Positions 9,366 to 19,080 of a stretch of DNA of 56,807 nt are shown here, one piece after another. The stretch spans positions 1 through 56,807 of the forward strand of contig NZ_CAKZLP010000030.1 in NCBI RefSeq assembly GCF_937127095.1. The letters are read 5' to 3'. Under the pieces are notes generated by a model. That model was given only the letters and a program-made list of their open reading frames with translations, did not search any database and was not told the origin of the DNA. The DNA comes from an uncultured Amphritea sp. (GTDB taxonomy: Bacteria > Pseudomonadota > Gammaproteobacteria > Pseudomonadales > Balneatricaceae). Made by a program: the position numbers and the translations under genes. How positions within the stretch are numbered: position 1 is the first letter of the stretch; each line of letters starts with the position of its first letter.

Positions 9366-10457
9366 TCACACACGCCCGAACAGCTCATAAGGTAAGGGAT
9401 TGATCACCGGCTGACGCTTCAGCAGAATATCGGCCAACAAACGGGTTGACGCCGGGGCCAGCACCAAACCATTGCGAAAATGCCCGGCATTCAGATACAG
9501 ATTATCATACCCTGGCACTGCGCCAATATAGGGAACCCCTTCAGGTGAGCCCGGGCGCAATCCGGCCCAATGATGTTCCAGTTCATATTTTTCAAGCTCA
9601 GGACAGATCTCCAAAGCGGTTTGATACAGCGACGCTTTTGCTTCCGCTGTGGTCTGTTTATCAAAACCAACTCGTTCCAGCGTGCTCCCCACCAGAATAC
9701 GGCCATCATTACGGGGGATCAGATAGCGCCCCTGCATCAACACCACCCGATTGATCAGACCCACCGGAGCCTTGAACAGCATCATCTGCCCTTTAACCGG
9801 CTCGACCGGCAGCTCTACCTCCAGCGGCGCAAGCAGCTCACTACTCCAGGCTCCGGCGGCGATAATCACTTGATCGCCCTGTAACACGCGATCGGCTATT
9901 TGCACTCCGGTGACGGCATAGTTCTCAACCACCAGCCCCTCGACCCGCGCCTGCTCAATCAGATTGATGTTAGCGGTAATCTCCATACTACGGCGCAAGG
10001 AACGGCCTAAGCGAGGGTTACGGATACTGGCCACCTCCGGCATCCAAAGTGCTGAGCTTAAACCGGGCGCCAGGTTAGGTTCTTGCTGATAGATAAAATC
10101 AGCTCCGACCTGCTCCATCGGCTTCTGATAGCGCCGCCCCCAGGCAAGCGCCTCATCTTCATCATCTACCCCGACCATAAACATCCCTTTCTGGCGCAAC
10201 TCAGGGTCCAGACCGGTCTCATCCAGCAACTGCTGCGCCAGATGGATATAACTGGTCTGCGACCAGGTCGCCAGTGCGGTCACCGGATCGGAATAACGCC
10301 AGGGATAGAGAGGTGAAACAATACCACCACCCGCCCAGGATGCTTCCTGCGCGCAGTTATTCATATCCACCAGCGTGACCTCAGCACCCGACTGCGCCAG
10401 CTCTCTGGCGGTCAGCATACCGATCACACCTGCTCCAATTATCAGGTAGTCAGACAT
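9366..10457 (-). CDS. thiO: Glycine oxidase ThiO / FAD-dependent amino acid oxidase
   Basis: FAD enzyme of the D-amino-acid oxidase family that oxidises glycine to iminoglycine for the thiazole ring of thiamine. The 363 residues begin with the dinucleotide fold LIIGAGVIGMLTARELAQSG and end with the family's YLNAGHFRNGLVLAPAST segment and GLRPGSPEGVPYIG. A generic D-amino acid oxidase role cannot be excluded, since no thiG or thiS lies nearby. As I recall, Pseudomonas also has this gene beside its minor-pilin cluster. AAGG lies seven bases before the ATG. The pil-operon terminator lies just upstream, so thiO must have its own short promoter. Confidence 0.88.
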   Translation of the reverse strand: MSDYLIIGAGVIGMLTARELAQSGAEVTLVDMNNCAQEASWAGGGIVSPLYPWRYSDPVTALATWSQTSYIHLAQQLLDETGLDPELRQKGMFMVGVDDEDEALAWGRRYQKPMEQVGADFIYQQEPNLAPGLSSALWMPEVASIRNPRLGRSLRRSMEITANINLIEQARVEGLVVENYAVTGVQIADRVLQGDQVIIAAGAWSSELLAPLEVELPVEPVKGQMMLFKAPVGLINRVVLMQGRYLIPRNDGRILVGSTLERVGFDKQTTAEAKASLYQTALEICPELEKYELEHHWAGLRPGSPEGVPYIGAVPGYDNLYLNAGHFRNGLVLAPASTRLLADILLKRQPVINPLPYELFGRV

Positions 10458-10497
10458 AGTTGAGCCTTATGGTTGGTACAAGGAGGGTTGAGTATAT

Positions 10498-10526
10498 AAA
10501 AAAACGCGCCGGGGGCGCGTTTTTTT
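10498..10526 (-). terminator. Terminator of the minor-pilin operon (bidirectional shape)
   Basis: A 13-base stem, AAAAAAACGCGCC (10498-10510) with GGCGCGTTTTTTT (10514-10526), and a three-base loop. Both strands give a GC stem followed by seven T. It lies about 30 bases past the last pilin stop at 10559 and before the thiO start. Confidence 0.92.
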
Positions 10527-10558
10527 ATACTGAAATATGATCTGCTGCAAAAAATCAT

Positions 10559-10960
10559 TTACCAGCAGTCATCTGCGGCATCCTGATCAGTTTTTTGTCC
10601 CGTATGAGTAAGCGTCATGTTGCCACATCGATCACCCACCATACCATTTATTGGAGCAGCCTGGAGCGTATAGGAGGTTGCCGTTGAAGCTGGCACAGAC
10701 AATAAATAAAACTTATCCGCACCATCTTTCGGCGATAAGGTGTATGGCAATACAGCCCCGGTATAAGACCCATTTTCCGTATAATGCCTTTCCAGAGACT
10801 GAGCTAAAGAGAGCAAACTCCCCTGAGCATCAACCCGCCGACTCTGTGCTACCTGCTCACGATAACTGGGATAAGCAATCGCCGAAATAATGCCAACAAT
10901 CGCTACTACGATCATCAGCTCAATTAAGGTAAAGCCCCGCTGATGCTTCATCTGACTCAT
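10559..10960 (-). CDS. pilE: Type IV minor pilin PilE (second set)
   Basis: Minor pilin of the type IV pilus, predicted to be cleaved by PilD and to join the tip/priming complex. The prepilin motif is [17 protein letters not shown], with Glu at +5 and the long hydrophobic helix. The C-terminus has two Cys that can form the usual disulfide (CGNMTL and DDCW). The ATG at 10960 overlaps the preceding pilY1 stop as ATGA and has GGAGAGA six bases upstream, so it was chosen over an in-frame TTG at 10975. The product is about 133 residues. It is the last gene of the operon and is followed by a terminator. Confidence 0.9.
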   Translation of the reverse strand: MSQMKHQRGFTLIELMIVVAIVGIISAIAYPSYREQVAQSRRVDAQGSLLSLAQSLERHYTENGSYTGAVLPYTLSPKDGADKFYLLSVPASTATSYTLQAAPINGMVGDRCGNMTLTHTGQKTDQDAADDCW

Positions 10961-13900
10961 CTGATCTCTCTCCAACTACGACGTCCAGCACTGGAAGATC
11001 CATTAAACTCAGGACAGACAATATTGCCATTTTCACTATTCGTAAAGCATGCGTAAGTTTTACTATCTCCAGCCTGTCCGCCACCCTGCCCATCATCAAC
11101 TGATGTCACGAGCGAATCTGAACCAAAGTTAGTAAAACCATTGCTGCCTCCATCCATCATTATACCGGTGCCTGATGTTAATACTGATGTGGCATTCCCA
11201 TCAGCATCAGTTGTTGGCACCTCTGCCATATCATCCGCTGTAAACTCACCATCACCATTATAATCAAATGTCGTATTGCTCAACGCAGATCCAGATTCAT
11301 AATCAAGCGCCATAATCCAGCTACTACCACCGGCTGCACAGGGGTCAGATGACGGTATTTTCGTTGTCACCAGCACCTGGCCAATTCGCAATACAGGCTC
11401 TGTATTTATAAGCTCGCCTATTGGCCCAGGCCCTCCATATGTGGTTGCCCAAGCGAGATCGAGATACCAGCCCTTGTCTGATAGCTGCGGGGAATTGTTA
11501 CTCGTTACCCGCACACCATTACTACCAATAGTTCCTTCATACTTAATCTCTTGTTGCAACAACTGAGCGCGACTAGTAATTACGACACCAATATCCTGCA
11601 CACCATAAAAAGACTGCACCTGAGGAGATAACCCAATCTCATTATCTCCACTCAGATAATAACTTCCAGTCCCAAACAGCACCATCAGTCGACCTTTACT
11701 GTCATAAGCCGCATTTAATGGTCCGGTTATTGGCTGGCGAACTCCTGCTGCATCTTTAGCCACGAAGAACGGCACTGGCGTCGTTCCACTTAACAGGTTA
11801 GCAGGAGGCGTCCAGTTAACAGGCAAGGCACTATTGATATCAAAACGCCAAACATTACCCAGCGTATCTCCAATAATGATCCGATCAGCTATCTTATCCA
11901 GATTAAGATCGATAACCGCAGGCTCTCCCAATCCTCCTGTGGTTGGGACAACAATATCCTTAATAATTGACCCATCTGCGACATTCAATATCCAGATATG
12001 TCCCTGAGCAGCACCATGGGAAAAACCACTAGAGACCACAACACCAAACTTACCATTCGCCAGAGGCGTTATCACCGGTTGCTGAATCAATACGCCCATA
12101 TCTTTATGCTTAAACTCCCAGAGAACCTTAGCTGCAGTCATATTCTCAGGGTCACTGATATCCAGTAGTGAAACCCCGGCACCTCCGGCGCCTGGCGTTA
12201 CCGCCACAACGGTTTTCCAGCCGGAGGTTACACCTGTAGGGACATCTGTCGGAGCAAACCATGCATCAGTGACTCTGGGGACACCATCAACGTAGTAACG
12301 GTGGCTATATTCAGGGTATACCAGCTCATAAAGGTTGTTGAATACCCCTGAAGGCACATAAGCAAACAACTCTTTGCCGCCATCACTGCCTAAGCTTGCA
12401 TCAAATGCGTGCAACATCCCATCATTTGCTCCCACCAGAAGAATCGGGGGCTTATTAACATAAGTATTTGAGTTTCGATAGGTAACATACGCTGCTTTTG
12501 TAAGCGCTGAAAACGGTAAGCCGAGCCGACTAAATCCATAGTTTTTCTGTGCTACATATTGCGGAGAAGAGTTTACAATATCCCCCAGACGGCTACCTCT
12601 TCGTCGAAATGACTTTGATGTATTGGTTAATGTTTGTTCTTCAGCACGACTGCCACGCAAATAATCCAGACGTAGCTGAGCAACGGCCTCCGTGACGGGC
12701 GCACCGCTTGCCGGAGTCGAACGCAGCATCAGTTTCTGCTCAGCAGACAGCTCTGCCCATTGAAAATCATCTCCACTGAGGTTTAGTGTGATGCCGGTTA
12801 CAGTATCTTCAGCGGCATAGGTACTGGTAAATATTTTGCGGCTGGCTATATCAGATTCTGACAATGCATCCATTACTGCAGCCGCACTCCAGGTATCAGT
12901 TGATGCCAACACCCCCCCAGAACTTATCTCTCGCGCCAGCAGATCACCAGACCAAAGAGTAGAATCCATCAGAGCATTGTATAGTGCTGAATCGGTTCCC
13001 AGACGTGCGCTATTAGCCGTTAGCGCTGCCGCAGAGCCTTTAACAGACGCAGAAATTGAGGCAAACGCATCGGTTAGGCCATCAACCATCTTGCGGGCAT
13101 CACCTGCGGTATAAAAATTATCGGTTCGCGGGTAATCACTACCTGACTCATCAGGATTTAACATATCGGTATTGGTATACCACCACCACTCAGGCAACGG
13201 GTCTGAGCGTAGGTAAGGGTCACCCAAACTTTGATCATCGCACTCCGTACCTGTCGGTGTGTAGCTTGCTAATGAACAACTCGGGTGTTTACGAACGACA
13301 AAACCACCATATTTAGCGGTTAGCCAAAACTGGTTATTTCTTAAATTACGCAGATATTGGTTTTCAAGCACATCAACCCAATAGGTTTGCACAGTTTGCG
13401 TGCCGGCAAAGTCAACTGGGCGGATGTCTACAGTATTCGCATCGTATGCCAGGCCCGCCATAAAAGCAGAGTTGTTCCGTCCAGAATAGCTGCTGGCCCC
13501 GGTATCAATAGAAATACCTTCCAGTGCTGCAATCTTATCTGTGGCTGTCCTCACATTCACCGAAAGATCAGTCGATACCTCGGTAGGCTTGGTAGGCTCA
13601 TCCGTTCCACTGGTATTACCTGGCAGATTTTTATCCCGGTGCGTATTTACATCACCAATACCCAATACAACATTTTTTTGACAAGCGTATTGAATAGGGT
13701 CATCCCAGGTTCTGATAACAGGAAAGCCATCAACCCACTGCTCTTTTGTACTGGTTGACGGTGAAGAGTTATGGCTAGGAGACCTTGTATAATACTCGTC
13801 GATACTGCCCTGGTGTTTATAGTAACGAAGCGCGGTGTAATACAACTCACTAACAGGATCAATACTTTTCAAGTCATTGTTATTTAACTGCCCAAACTTA

Positions 13901-15546
13901 TTCAAATAATTCAGAACACCGCTGTGTGAAATACTTGTGCCGTAATAGGAGTTAGTATCAGTTCTATCGGTTGGGTCTGGATTCTGAATTATTATTCCGG
14001 TTGCCGGATCCCACTCCATATTAGAATTTGCAACTTCGCCTAAGGCCGGATCGAGCTTAACCGGACCGACAAACTTCTGTCTTGCGCGCAATACGCCTCC
14101 ATCCCGCAACATATTGGAATCATTCAAATAACCAAACATACTGTAGCGAATCTGTTCAGAATACCGCTGAATCAAGCCTTCAGGTTTCCAGTTGCTACCA
14201 TATTGCTTACAGTTCGCTTCAACTCCAACACTGGGGTCACAGACTTTTACACGAACCGAAGTGCCAAAAGTATTGGTTGAGATCGGATCATAGGCAATAG
14301 TTCCGCCTCCTGAGTATGAAGCCACACGTAACTTATCTACGTAATACTCATGACCGCCGTGGACATATAACCGGCTAAAGGTGTTGTAGCTGGTATCGGT
14401 ATTACTGGTTACTGTAGCGAGTTGAGCCCCCGAACTATTGTAGACAGTTAGCTTAAATTGATCGCCAGTAGAACTCTCGAAAACAAACCGATACCATTGA
14501 TCGCTAGGGCGGGTCCAGGAAACACTGCTGCTAATACCACTGGCAGAACCACCATTTCTCTTTTCAATCTTTATACTACCTGCACTGATAGTAAAACCGT
14601 AACCATTGGCACTGTTATCAGACAACGCCAGACGGTCAGCCTGACCGTTCTGAGTACCCACGGTTGGTCTATAGATCCAGCCTTCAAACACAAAACTATC
14701 GTAATTCCCAGATGCGGAGAGGTTTTTATAACCACCATGAGGGTCATTGTTATCGATTTTTTTAAGTGAATATCCACCTGATTCAACCGATTCTGTTGAG
14801 CTACGAACGACATTCCCATCGGAATACTTACTCCAGCCAGAACTGAAATCGGTGTCGCTCAACAGCTCGGCAAATGAGGCTGCTCCAGTTGTATTGGTAA
14901 AACCATGTCCGGAAGGCAAAGTGAACTGCATCTTATTGCCCAACCCACCTATTTTTGTCGAAAAGGTGGATGTCGAAAAAGGAGTGGCGTTGTTAACGAC
15001 AGAGGTACCACTAATACTACGTACATCAAAATAGTTATTCTGTCCTGTATGCCTTGCTTTTTCCAGCCAGGTCTCAGTCGTTGTGTCTACAACCCGATAA
15101 CCACCGGTTAGTGCCCAGCGAAACGGATCGATTGTCTGCGTAGTCGCCCAGTTTAAAAAATTGCCGCTCCAGACATCACCCGGACATTTAAAATTGGTAT
15201 TAGTGCTAACAGGATAAAAATGTCGATCTGTTTCTGTAGCATCATATTGAAAGCGATAACATTTTTTTGGATCGAAATATCCGATACTTTCACTGTCTTC
15301 ATCATAGCTACCGATATTCGCGGCGCTTAAAACGGTCGGCCACTCAACCGAAGGCACCAAAGCAAGGTTACCCGGAACATTACCCTGTCCAAGAAACAGA
15401 GGCACCTGAGCGACAGTGGAAGCAAGGCTATTAGAAGAAGTCAGCCCGAAAACAGCAAAGAAAAAAGTCGGCCAATATGAGTTCGCAAATCCACTTTTGT
15501 TGCCAGAAAGCAGTGTAATTGATTGTAGTTTCATTGAACGTTTCAT
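10957..15546 (-). CDS. pilY1: Large PilY1-type pilus tip adhesin with lectin-like insert
   Basis: Secreted tip adhesin and retraction modulator of type IV pili. The 1529-residue product has a signal region (about residues 1-43) and a PilY1 N-terminal region ([15 protein letters not shown]). A jelly-roll/LamG-like insert follows (about residues 225-410; [10 protein letters not shown] and [15 protein letters not shown]), then the C-terminal PilY1 beta-propeller from about residue 980 ([30 protein letters not shown]). A calcium-loop-like [12 protein letters not shown] lies near the end. Unlike the paralogue at 19080-21833, it has no DxSxS vWA metal site; a segment [16 protein letters not shown] may be a degenerate half. 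GAGGGG lies seven bases before the ATG. The insert assignment is by eye. Confidence 0.9.
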   Translation of the reverse strand: MKRSMKLQSITLLSGNKSGFANSYWPTFFFAVFGLTSSNSLASTVAQVPLFLGQGNVPGNLALVPSVEWPTVLSAANIGSYDEDSESIGYFDPKKCYRFQYDATETDRHFYPVSTNTNFKCPGDVWSGNFLNWATTQTIDPFRWALTGGYRVVDTTTETWLEKARHTGQNNYFDVRSISGTSVVNNATPFSTSTFSTKIGGLGNKMQFTLPSGHGFTNTTGAASFAELLSDTDFSSGWSKYSDGNVVRSSTESVESGGYSLKKIDNNDPHGGYKNLSASGNYDSFVFEGWIYRPTVGTQNGQADRLALSDNSANGYGFTISAGSIKIEKRNGGSASGISSSVSWTRPSDQWYRFVFESSTGDQFKLTVYNSSGAQLATVTSNTDTSYNTFSRLYVHGGHEYYVDKLRVASYSGGGTIAYDPISTNTFGTSVRVKVCDPSVGVEANCKQYGSNWKPEGLIQRYSEQIRYSMFGYLNDSNMLRDGGVLRARQKFVGPVKLDPALGEVANSNMEWDPATGIIIQNPDPTDRTDTNSYYGTSISHSGVLNYLNKFGQLNNNDLKSIDPVSELYYTALRYYKHQGSIDEYYTRSPSHNSSPSTSTKEQWVDGFPVIRTWDDPIQYACQKNVVLGIGDVNTHRDKNLPGNTSGTDEPTKPTEVSTDLSVNVRTATDKIAALEGISIDTGASSYSGRNNSAFMAGLAYDANTVDIRPVDFAGTQTVQTYWVDVLENQYLRNLRNNQFWLTAKYGGFVVRKHPSCSLASYTPTGTECDDQSLGDPYLRSDPLPEWWWYTNTDMLNPDESGSDYPRTDNFYTAGDARKMVDGLTDAFASISASVKGSAAALTANSARLGTDSALYNALMDSTLWSGDLLAREISSGGVLASTDTWSAAAVMDALSESDIASRKIFTSTYAAEDTVTGITLNLSGDDFQWAELSAEQKLMLRSTPASGAPVTEAVAQLRLDYLRGSRAEEQTLTNTSKSFRRRGSRLGDIVNSSPQYVAQKNYGFSRLGLPFSALTKAAYVTYRNSNTYVNKPPILLVGANDGMLHAFDASLGSDGGKELFAYVPSGVFNNLYELVYPEYSHRYYVDGVPRVTDAWFAPTDVPTGVTSGWKTVVAVTPGAGGAGVSLLDISDPENMTAAKVLWEFKHKDMGVLIQQPVITPLANGKFGVVVSSGFSHGAAQGHIWILNVADGSIIKDIVVPTTGGLGEPAVIDLNLDKIADRIIIGDTLGNVWRFDINSALPVNWTPPANLLSGTTPVPFFVAKDAAGVRQPITGPLNAAYDSKGRLMVLFGTGSYYLSGDNEIGLSPQVQSFYGVQDIGVVITSRAQLLQQEIKYEGTIGSNGVRVTSNNSPQLSDKGWYLDLAWATTYGGPGPIGELINTEPVLRIGQVLVTTKIPSSDPCAAGGSSWIMALDYESGSALSNTTFDYNGDGEFTADDMAEVPTTDADGNATSVLTSGTGIMMDGGSNGFTNFGSDSLVTSVDDGQGGGQAGDSKTYACFTNSENGNIVCPEFNGSSSAGRRSWREIR

Positions 15547-15576
15547 TGAAAAACCCCTCGTAGACCAGAAGATAAT

Positions 15577-16020
15577 CTACTGTTCCACAACATATATTGA
15601 TTCAAGCAGGACATTCGACTTGCCTGAAAAGCCCTCTGACGAAGATTGCACTTTTATAACTGCGCCTGCTGGATCTTCCCCCGCTTTCAAACTGACATAG
15701 ATATCTGCCATCAGCTCAGCATTCCACTCAGGTGCCTCACTCGAAGAAAATGACGAAGTATATGAGCCAGTACTTGAGTTATCTGCATCTAAAGCACCAC
15801 TGTAATAATCACTTCGGGCCTGCGCTTCTCCCTCTCTCAACCCAGCCTCGGCAGCATTAAAGGCCGAGTTTCGATCACGCAGGTTGCCAGACATCTTCTC
15901 CTGCATGGTGGTGCCCTGCATTGAGCTAACACCTATAAAGGATAAAACCAGCAGAAAGATCAGTGCGATAATCAGCACTGCGCCTTGCTCTTTGTTTAAT
16001 GTATGTCTACTCGTCATCAT
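15577..16020 (-). CDS. pilX: Type IV minor pilin PilX (second set)
   Basis: A 147-residue minor pilin with a PilX N-terminus, EQGAVLIIALIFLLVLSF, lacking the usual Phe at +1. The family signature follows (QEKMSGNLRDRNSAFNAAEAGLREGE). The ATG overlaps the pilW stop (ATGA at 16017-16020), so translation is coupled. It would assemble with PilV, PilW and PilE as the subcomplex that carries PilY1. The 30-base gap to pilY1 contains that gene's ribosome site. Compared with the first-set PilX (194 aa) it is shorter and has a different C-terminal half. Confidence 0.88.
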   Translation of the reverse strand: MMTSRHTLNKEQGAVLIIALIFLLVLSFIGVSSMQGTTMQEKMSGNLRDRNSAFNAAEAGLREGEAQARSDYYSGALDADNSSTGSYTSSFSSSEAPEWNAELMADIYVSLKAGEDPAGAVIKVQSSSEGFSGKSNVLLESIYVVEQ

Positions 16021-16970
16021 CGCAGCCGGTTCCTAAGCGCTACCGTTGTGGAAAAGTCCTGACTTATATTTCCGTCTTCAACTGTCAGTGTCACCCTGAC
16101 AGCATCAACATCATCCCAGCTACCACCATTAGCATCAGCGCTATAACCTAAAGCTGGGCCTGCACCAGACACAATCCCATAAAGAACGGACATATTTGTG
16201 ACGCCCTCTATCAACTCCTGATCACTTGCAACTCCATAATCAAAGCTCATACTTCTCAAAGCATTAGCCGTCGTTGTCCCTGATCCAATGTAATAGAGTG
16301 TGCTGGATAACTTTGAAATTTCGACAATATTACCAGAGCTCACTGAATAATCATGGCTCAGTTCCTGAGCTGCGACGGATTTATTGCCAATCGTCACGCC
16401 CCCAGCAGCACGCTCGACAGTGGAAGTATTCAGAGCCGCAGTATTTTGGAAAAGATCACAACCTGCCGCATCAGATAAAAGTATAATGGCTCCGGGAACA
16501 ACACCTCCAGTGATATTGAATATTGTATCAGTTTTGGCAATATCTACCGATACAACTGCATCTGAAGACTCTGCAGCATGCTTTACCAACACCAGATCAG
16601 TACCAGCTTTATAACCATTCAGAGTGCCATCAAAAAAGGTTCCGGCGTCATCTGTCCAGCCTTTGATCGGGTCATCAAGATCATAGGCATCTGCTTCATA
16701 ATCACTATCAGCTGTATTTATCACATCGACTACTGAGTTCCAACAAAGACCTTTATTCCCGGTATTACGCAGATCTTCCGCTAAAATCTCTAGCGCAAAG
16801 CGGCCATTTTCCTGAACCCGTGAGAGCGATTCATTGCTACTAAAGCTTGCGGAGCTGCCGATAAAAACAGCCATCACTCCACCGATAATAAACAAACCCA
16901 ATACCAGAGCGATCATCAGCTCGATTAAGCTAAAGCCCGTTTGATGCTTATTCTGTAACTGAGCCGACAT
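16017..16970 (-). CDS. pilW: Type IV minor pilin PilW (second set)
   Basis: A 317-residue minor pilin. The prepilin peptidase site is TG|FSLIELMIALVLGLF and the PilW signature RVQENGRFALEILAEDLRNTG follows. Glu at +5 is present. It is about 70 residues longer than the first-set PilW, mostly from an extended central globular domain (residues about 90-200). It starts three bases after the pilV stop and overlaps pilX. Predicted location is the inner membrane before assembly, then the pilus tip. Confidence 0.88.
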   Translation of the reverse strand: MSAQLQNKHQTGFSLIELMIALVLGLFIIGGVMAVFIGSSASFSSNESLSRVQENGRFALEILAEDLRNTGNKGLCWNSVVDVINTADSDYEADAYDLDDPIKGWTDDAGTFFDGTLNGYKAGTDLVLVKHAAESSDAVVSVDIAKTDTIFNITGGVVPGAIILLSDAAGCDLFQNTAALNTSTVERAAGGVTIGNKSVAAQELSHDYSVSSGNIVEISKLSSTLYYIGSGTTTANALRSMSFDYGVASDQELIEGVTNMSVLYGIVSGAGPALGYSADANGGSWDDVDAVRVTLTVEDGNISQDFSTTVALRNRLR

Positions 16971-16973
16971 CGT

Positions 16974-17417
16974 TTAAAACTCCATAAAATAGCTAAAGCT
17001 GGTCAATGTTGCATCATTGACATCATTCTCAGCCCTGATACGGGCGCGATTATCGTTCCAGGTAATTGTAATAGTCGCTTCTCTGTTAGGTTTATCCCAG
17101 GTCACAGTCCCAGCTGAACCCGCACCCAATGCAGCAGTCACTTTATTATCCCAATCAGCTCGGTCGCCCCCCTTACCATCATCATAATCGTCATTCAATG
17201 CTGAATCAGGGGCTGCCCGGATTCTGTCCGCTAGATCATAGGCCAGAAAGGTTGCCTGAGACCGATAATAAGAACCCTGATTACTCTTAAGCGCCATCGT
17301 CTGGAGCGCCGCGACTGAAAGAAGTCCAACTGAGATGATGACAACAGCAATCAAAACCTCTATCAGGGATGAACCACGCTCATGCACGCGCTTTTTTCTA
17401 TTATGGCCAGATATCAT
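16974..17417 (-). CDS. pilV: Type IV minor pilin PilV (second set)
   Basis: Minor pilin with motif RG|SSLIEVLIAVVIISVGLLS and the PilV signature (AALQTMALKSNQGSYYRSQATFLAYDLADRIRA). Two in-frame ATGs exist. The one at 17417 overlaps the fimU stop (TGATG) and has GAGGGTGG six bases upstream, so it is preferred over 17423; this gives about 147 residues. It is paired with the adjacent PilW in all PilV-type loci and would cap or prime the pilus. Confidence 0.88.
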   Translation of the reverse strand: MISGHNRKKRVHERGSSLIEVLIAVVIISVGLLSVAALQTMALKSNQGSYYRSQATFLAYDLADRIRAAPDSALNDDYDDGKGGDRADWDNKVTAALGAGSAGTVTWDKPNREATITITWNDNRARIRAENDVNDATLTSFSYFMEF

Positions 17418-17932
17418 CAGCATCCACCCTCTACTACCGCAGCACGCCCACTTCCATTAACTCTCAAACAGCGACTTTCAGTATTATTCTGGATCTGAAG
17501 ATCTCCGTTGGTCGGGGCTCTGCCGGAACCATTAAAAACAAAGCCATTCGCGGCACCAGAGACAGTAATATCAACAGCCTCCCAAACCCGGATAACCTCG
17601 ACGTCCGTATTTGTCTCTAAATCAGCACCTGTCAGCGCTACCACTACCCAACCACTGCTCCAATCTGCACCAAAGCTACAAGCCGAAAAGGCACCGTTAG
17701 CCCGACAAACAGCAACATCTTCATTCCTGCGATCAAGGGCTTCTGACCGGGCTAACTGAGTCGCGGAATTCAAACTGTGAGTCACTGATCGTAGATTGGT
17801 TGATTCAATAATCGAATTAAAGCTGGGAATACCGATACTCAACAGGATACCCAGCACAACAAGTGCCACCATCAGTTCAATCAGCGTAAATCCGCGCTGT
17901 TTAACATTACGCAACAAGATCACCCCACCCAT
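17417..17932 (-). CDS. fimU: FimU/GspH-type minor pilin
   Basis: A 171-residue pilin-like protein. The leader ends [26 protein letters not shown] and the GspH/FimU pattern follows (LNSATQLARSEALDRRNEDVAVCR). Cysteines at the end (SRCLRVNGSGRAAVVEGGC) suggest a C-terminal disulfide. FimU links the PilVWX-PilY1 tip complex to the pilus shaft in Pseudomonas. It stands second in the canonical fimT-fimU-pilV-pilW-pilX-pilY1-pilE order. The ribosome site is weak, and a 208-base gap upstream could hold a promoter. Whether it is FimU or a second FimT cannot be settled by eye. Confidence 0.82.
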   Translation of the reverse strand: MGGVILLRNVKQRGFTLIELMVALVVLGILLSIGIPSFNSIIESTNLRSVTHSLNSATQLARSEALDRRNEDVAVCRANGAFSACSFGADWSSGWVVVALTGADLETNTDVEVIRVWEAVDITVSGAANGFVFNGSGRAPTNGDLQIQNNTESRCLRVNGSGRAAVVEGGC

Positions 17933-18140
17933 TCATCTTTGAATATTGAATAGAATTATAGAAGCAAATCCATTTGCGCTCTGTATTGACTATATTTTAG
18001 CCACTCCTGCAACTATCCATACGCAGGAACTACCCAAAACAGTGACTTTAAGTCAAACAATTGTAAGAAAGAGATAAGATTAAACCAAATCTAACGGATC
18101 TGTAACTGATTTGGGTCTTATATTTACGTTGAACCAGGCA
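17933..18140 (-). promoter_or_regulatory. Possible internal promoter region ahead of fimU
   Basis: This is the only long gap inside the pilin cluster. It holds a minus-strand TATAAT (17955-17960), 23 bases before the fimU start, but no convincing -35. A perfect 13-base palindrome TGACTTTAAGTCA lies at 18043-18055 and could be an operator. A longer pair CCAAATC (18085-18091)/GATTTGG (18108-18114) has no T tract. The gap may let the second pilin set be expressed separately from the first. Confidence 0.35.
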
Positions 18141-18641
18141 TCAGCCTAACTTGATGCGCCCGGCTGAGGATATTGTCAGGTTTTTTATGTCTTCGCTACC
18201 TGAGACAGTAATTTTAAACGTATCGGTATCGAAAGTAGTGCCCGCTGAACTAATCGTAATCTGGGTACGACTTTTAGTGGTGATGGTGACGCCATCGGAG
18301 AATCCGACCTGCTTCAGTCGCAGATCCTTAGTTTTATCGAAGAGGCTGTCGCCGTCCTGGTCGATATAGAGCAAGACTCCGCCGCCCCAGACATTGCCGC
18401 ATTGATTAGTGGCGCTGTCCAAAGGGCAGAGTGTAACTGACTGATGACGGGTAACCGCCTCATAACGGGCCTGATTGTAACTATCTTTGAGCAACTGCAC
18501 GGCCGAATCCATCTTCTGAGCATGAACAAACCCAATCAACGAGGGCACACCTATAGTGAGAAGAATAACCAGGATGCTAAGCGCCACCATCAGTTCTATC
18601 AGGGTAAATCCTTGTTCGGCTCTATTGATCATCGATGACAT
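18141..18641 (-). CDS. fimT: FimT/GspH-type minor pilin
   Basis: A 166-residue prepilin with cleavage motif [25 protein letters not shown] and the GspH/FimT pattern (SYNQARYEAVTRHQSVTLCPL). A loop YIDQDGDSLFD near residue 92 resembles an EF-hand-type calcium loop, a feature often seen in FimT-like pilins. FimT-type proteins can bind DNA during natural transformation; the C-terminal tail here (SAGRIKLG) is only mildly basic. It starts 13 bases after the first-set pilE stop. It could be read as the last gene of the first set, but its place before fimU matches the head of the second set. Confidence 0.82.
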   Translation of the reverse strand: MSSMINRAEQGFTLIELMVALSILVILLTIGVPSLIGFVHAQKMDSAVQLLKDSYNQARYEAVTRHQSVTLCPLDSATNQCGNVWGGGVLLYIDQDGDSLFDKTKDLRLKQVGFSDGVTITTKSRTQITISSAGTTFDTDTFKITVSGSEDIKNLTISSAGRIKLG

Positions 18642-18654
18642 CCCTTTTCACTCA

Positions 18655-19080
18655 TTACCAACAGCCAACAGCCGGGGTCTTGGTACCCGCCTGATCGATA
18701 CCCAGCGCACCACACTCATCATTCGCCTGACCACCAATGGGTGTAGCTGTTAAGCTAAAGCCATTCGCATCAGGGCCACCGCTGAACTGATATCGAGGGG
18801 TCATACCTCCCTCATTCGCGCATGAAACCGCCATCAGCTGGTCATCATTCCCATCCCCATCTGCATCAACTAAGTTATAGGCCAGATCAGCAGCGTAGCG
18901 CCGCTCCATCTGCTGGGTCATATCCAGCAAACAGAGCCTTGCCGACTCGCGCCAGCTTCGCTGAATGTGTTGCATATATGAAGGGTATGCGATGGCTGCC
19001 AGCAAGCCGACGATTGCCACTGCTATCATCAGTTCAATCAGCGTAAAGCCTCTTTGCTTTCTGGTTGACGCAGTGTTCAT
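18655..19080 (-). CDS. pilE: Type IV minor pilin PilE (first set)
   Basis: A 141-residue minor pilin. The prepilin motif is [26 protein letters not shown] with the PilE-typical RESARLCLLDMTQQMERRYA segment. A DADGDGNDD loop (about residues 71-79) resembles a calcium-binding motif. C-terminal Cys pair CGALGI and VGCW. The ATG overlaps the pilY1 stop (TGATG at 19078-19082). It is clearly paralogous to the pilin at 10559-10960, with the same N-terminal helix and the same terminal CW. Confidence 0.9.
   Translation of the reverse strand: MNTASTRKQRGFTLIELMIAVAIVGLLAAIAYPSYMQHIQRSWRESARLCLLDMTQQMERRYAADLAYNLVDADGDGNDDQLMAVSCANEGGMTPRYQFSGGPDANGFSLTATPIGGQANDECGALGIDQAGTKTPAVGCW

Noticed and set aside
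10957..15546. Second PilY1 as a frameshifted or fused artefact
   Set aside because: The 1529-codon frame is uninterrupted, has a good ribosome site, a signal peptide and the normal PilY1 C-terminus ending in SWREIR.
18085..18114. Terminator between fimT and fimU
   Set aside because: The seven-base arms are AT-rich, the loop is 16 bases and no T run follows, so it would not stop transcription.
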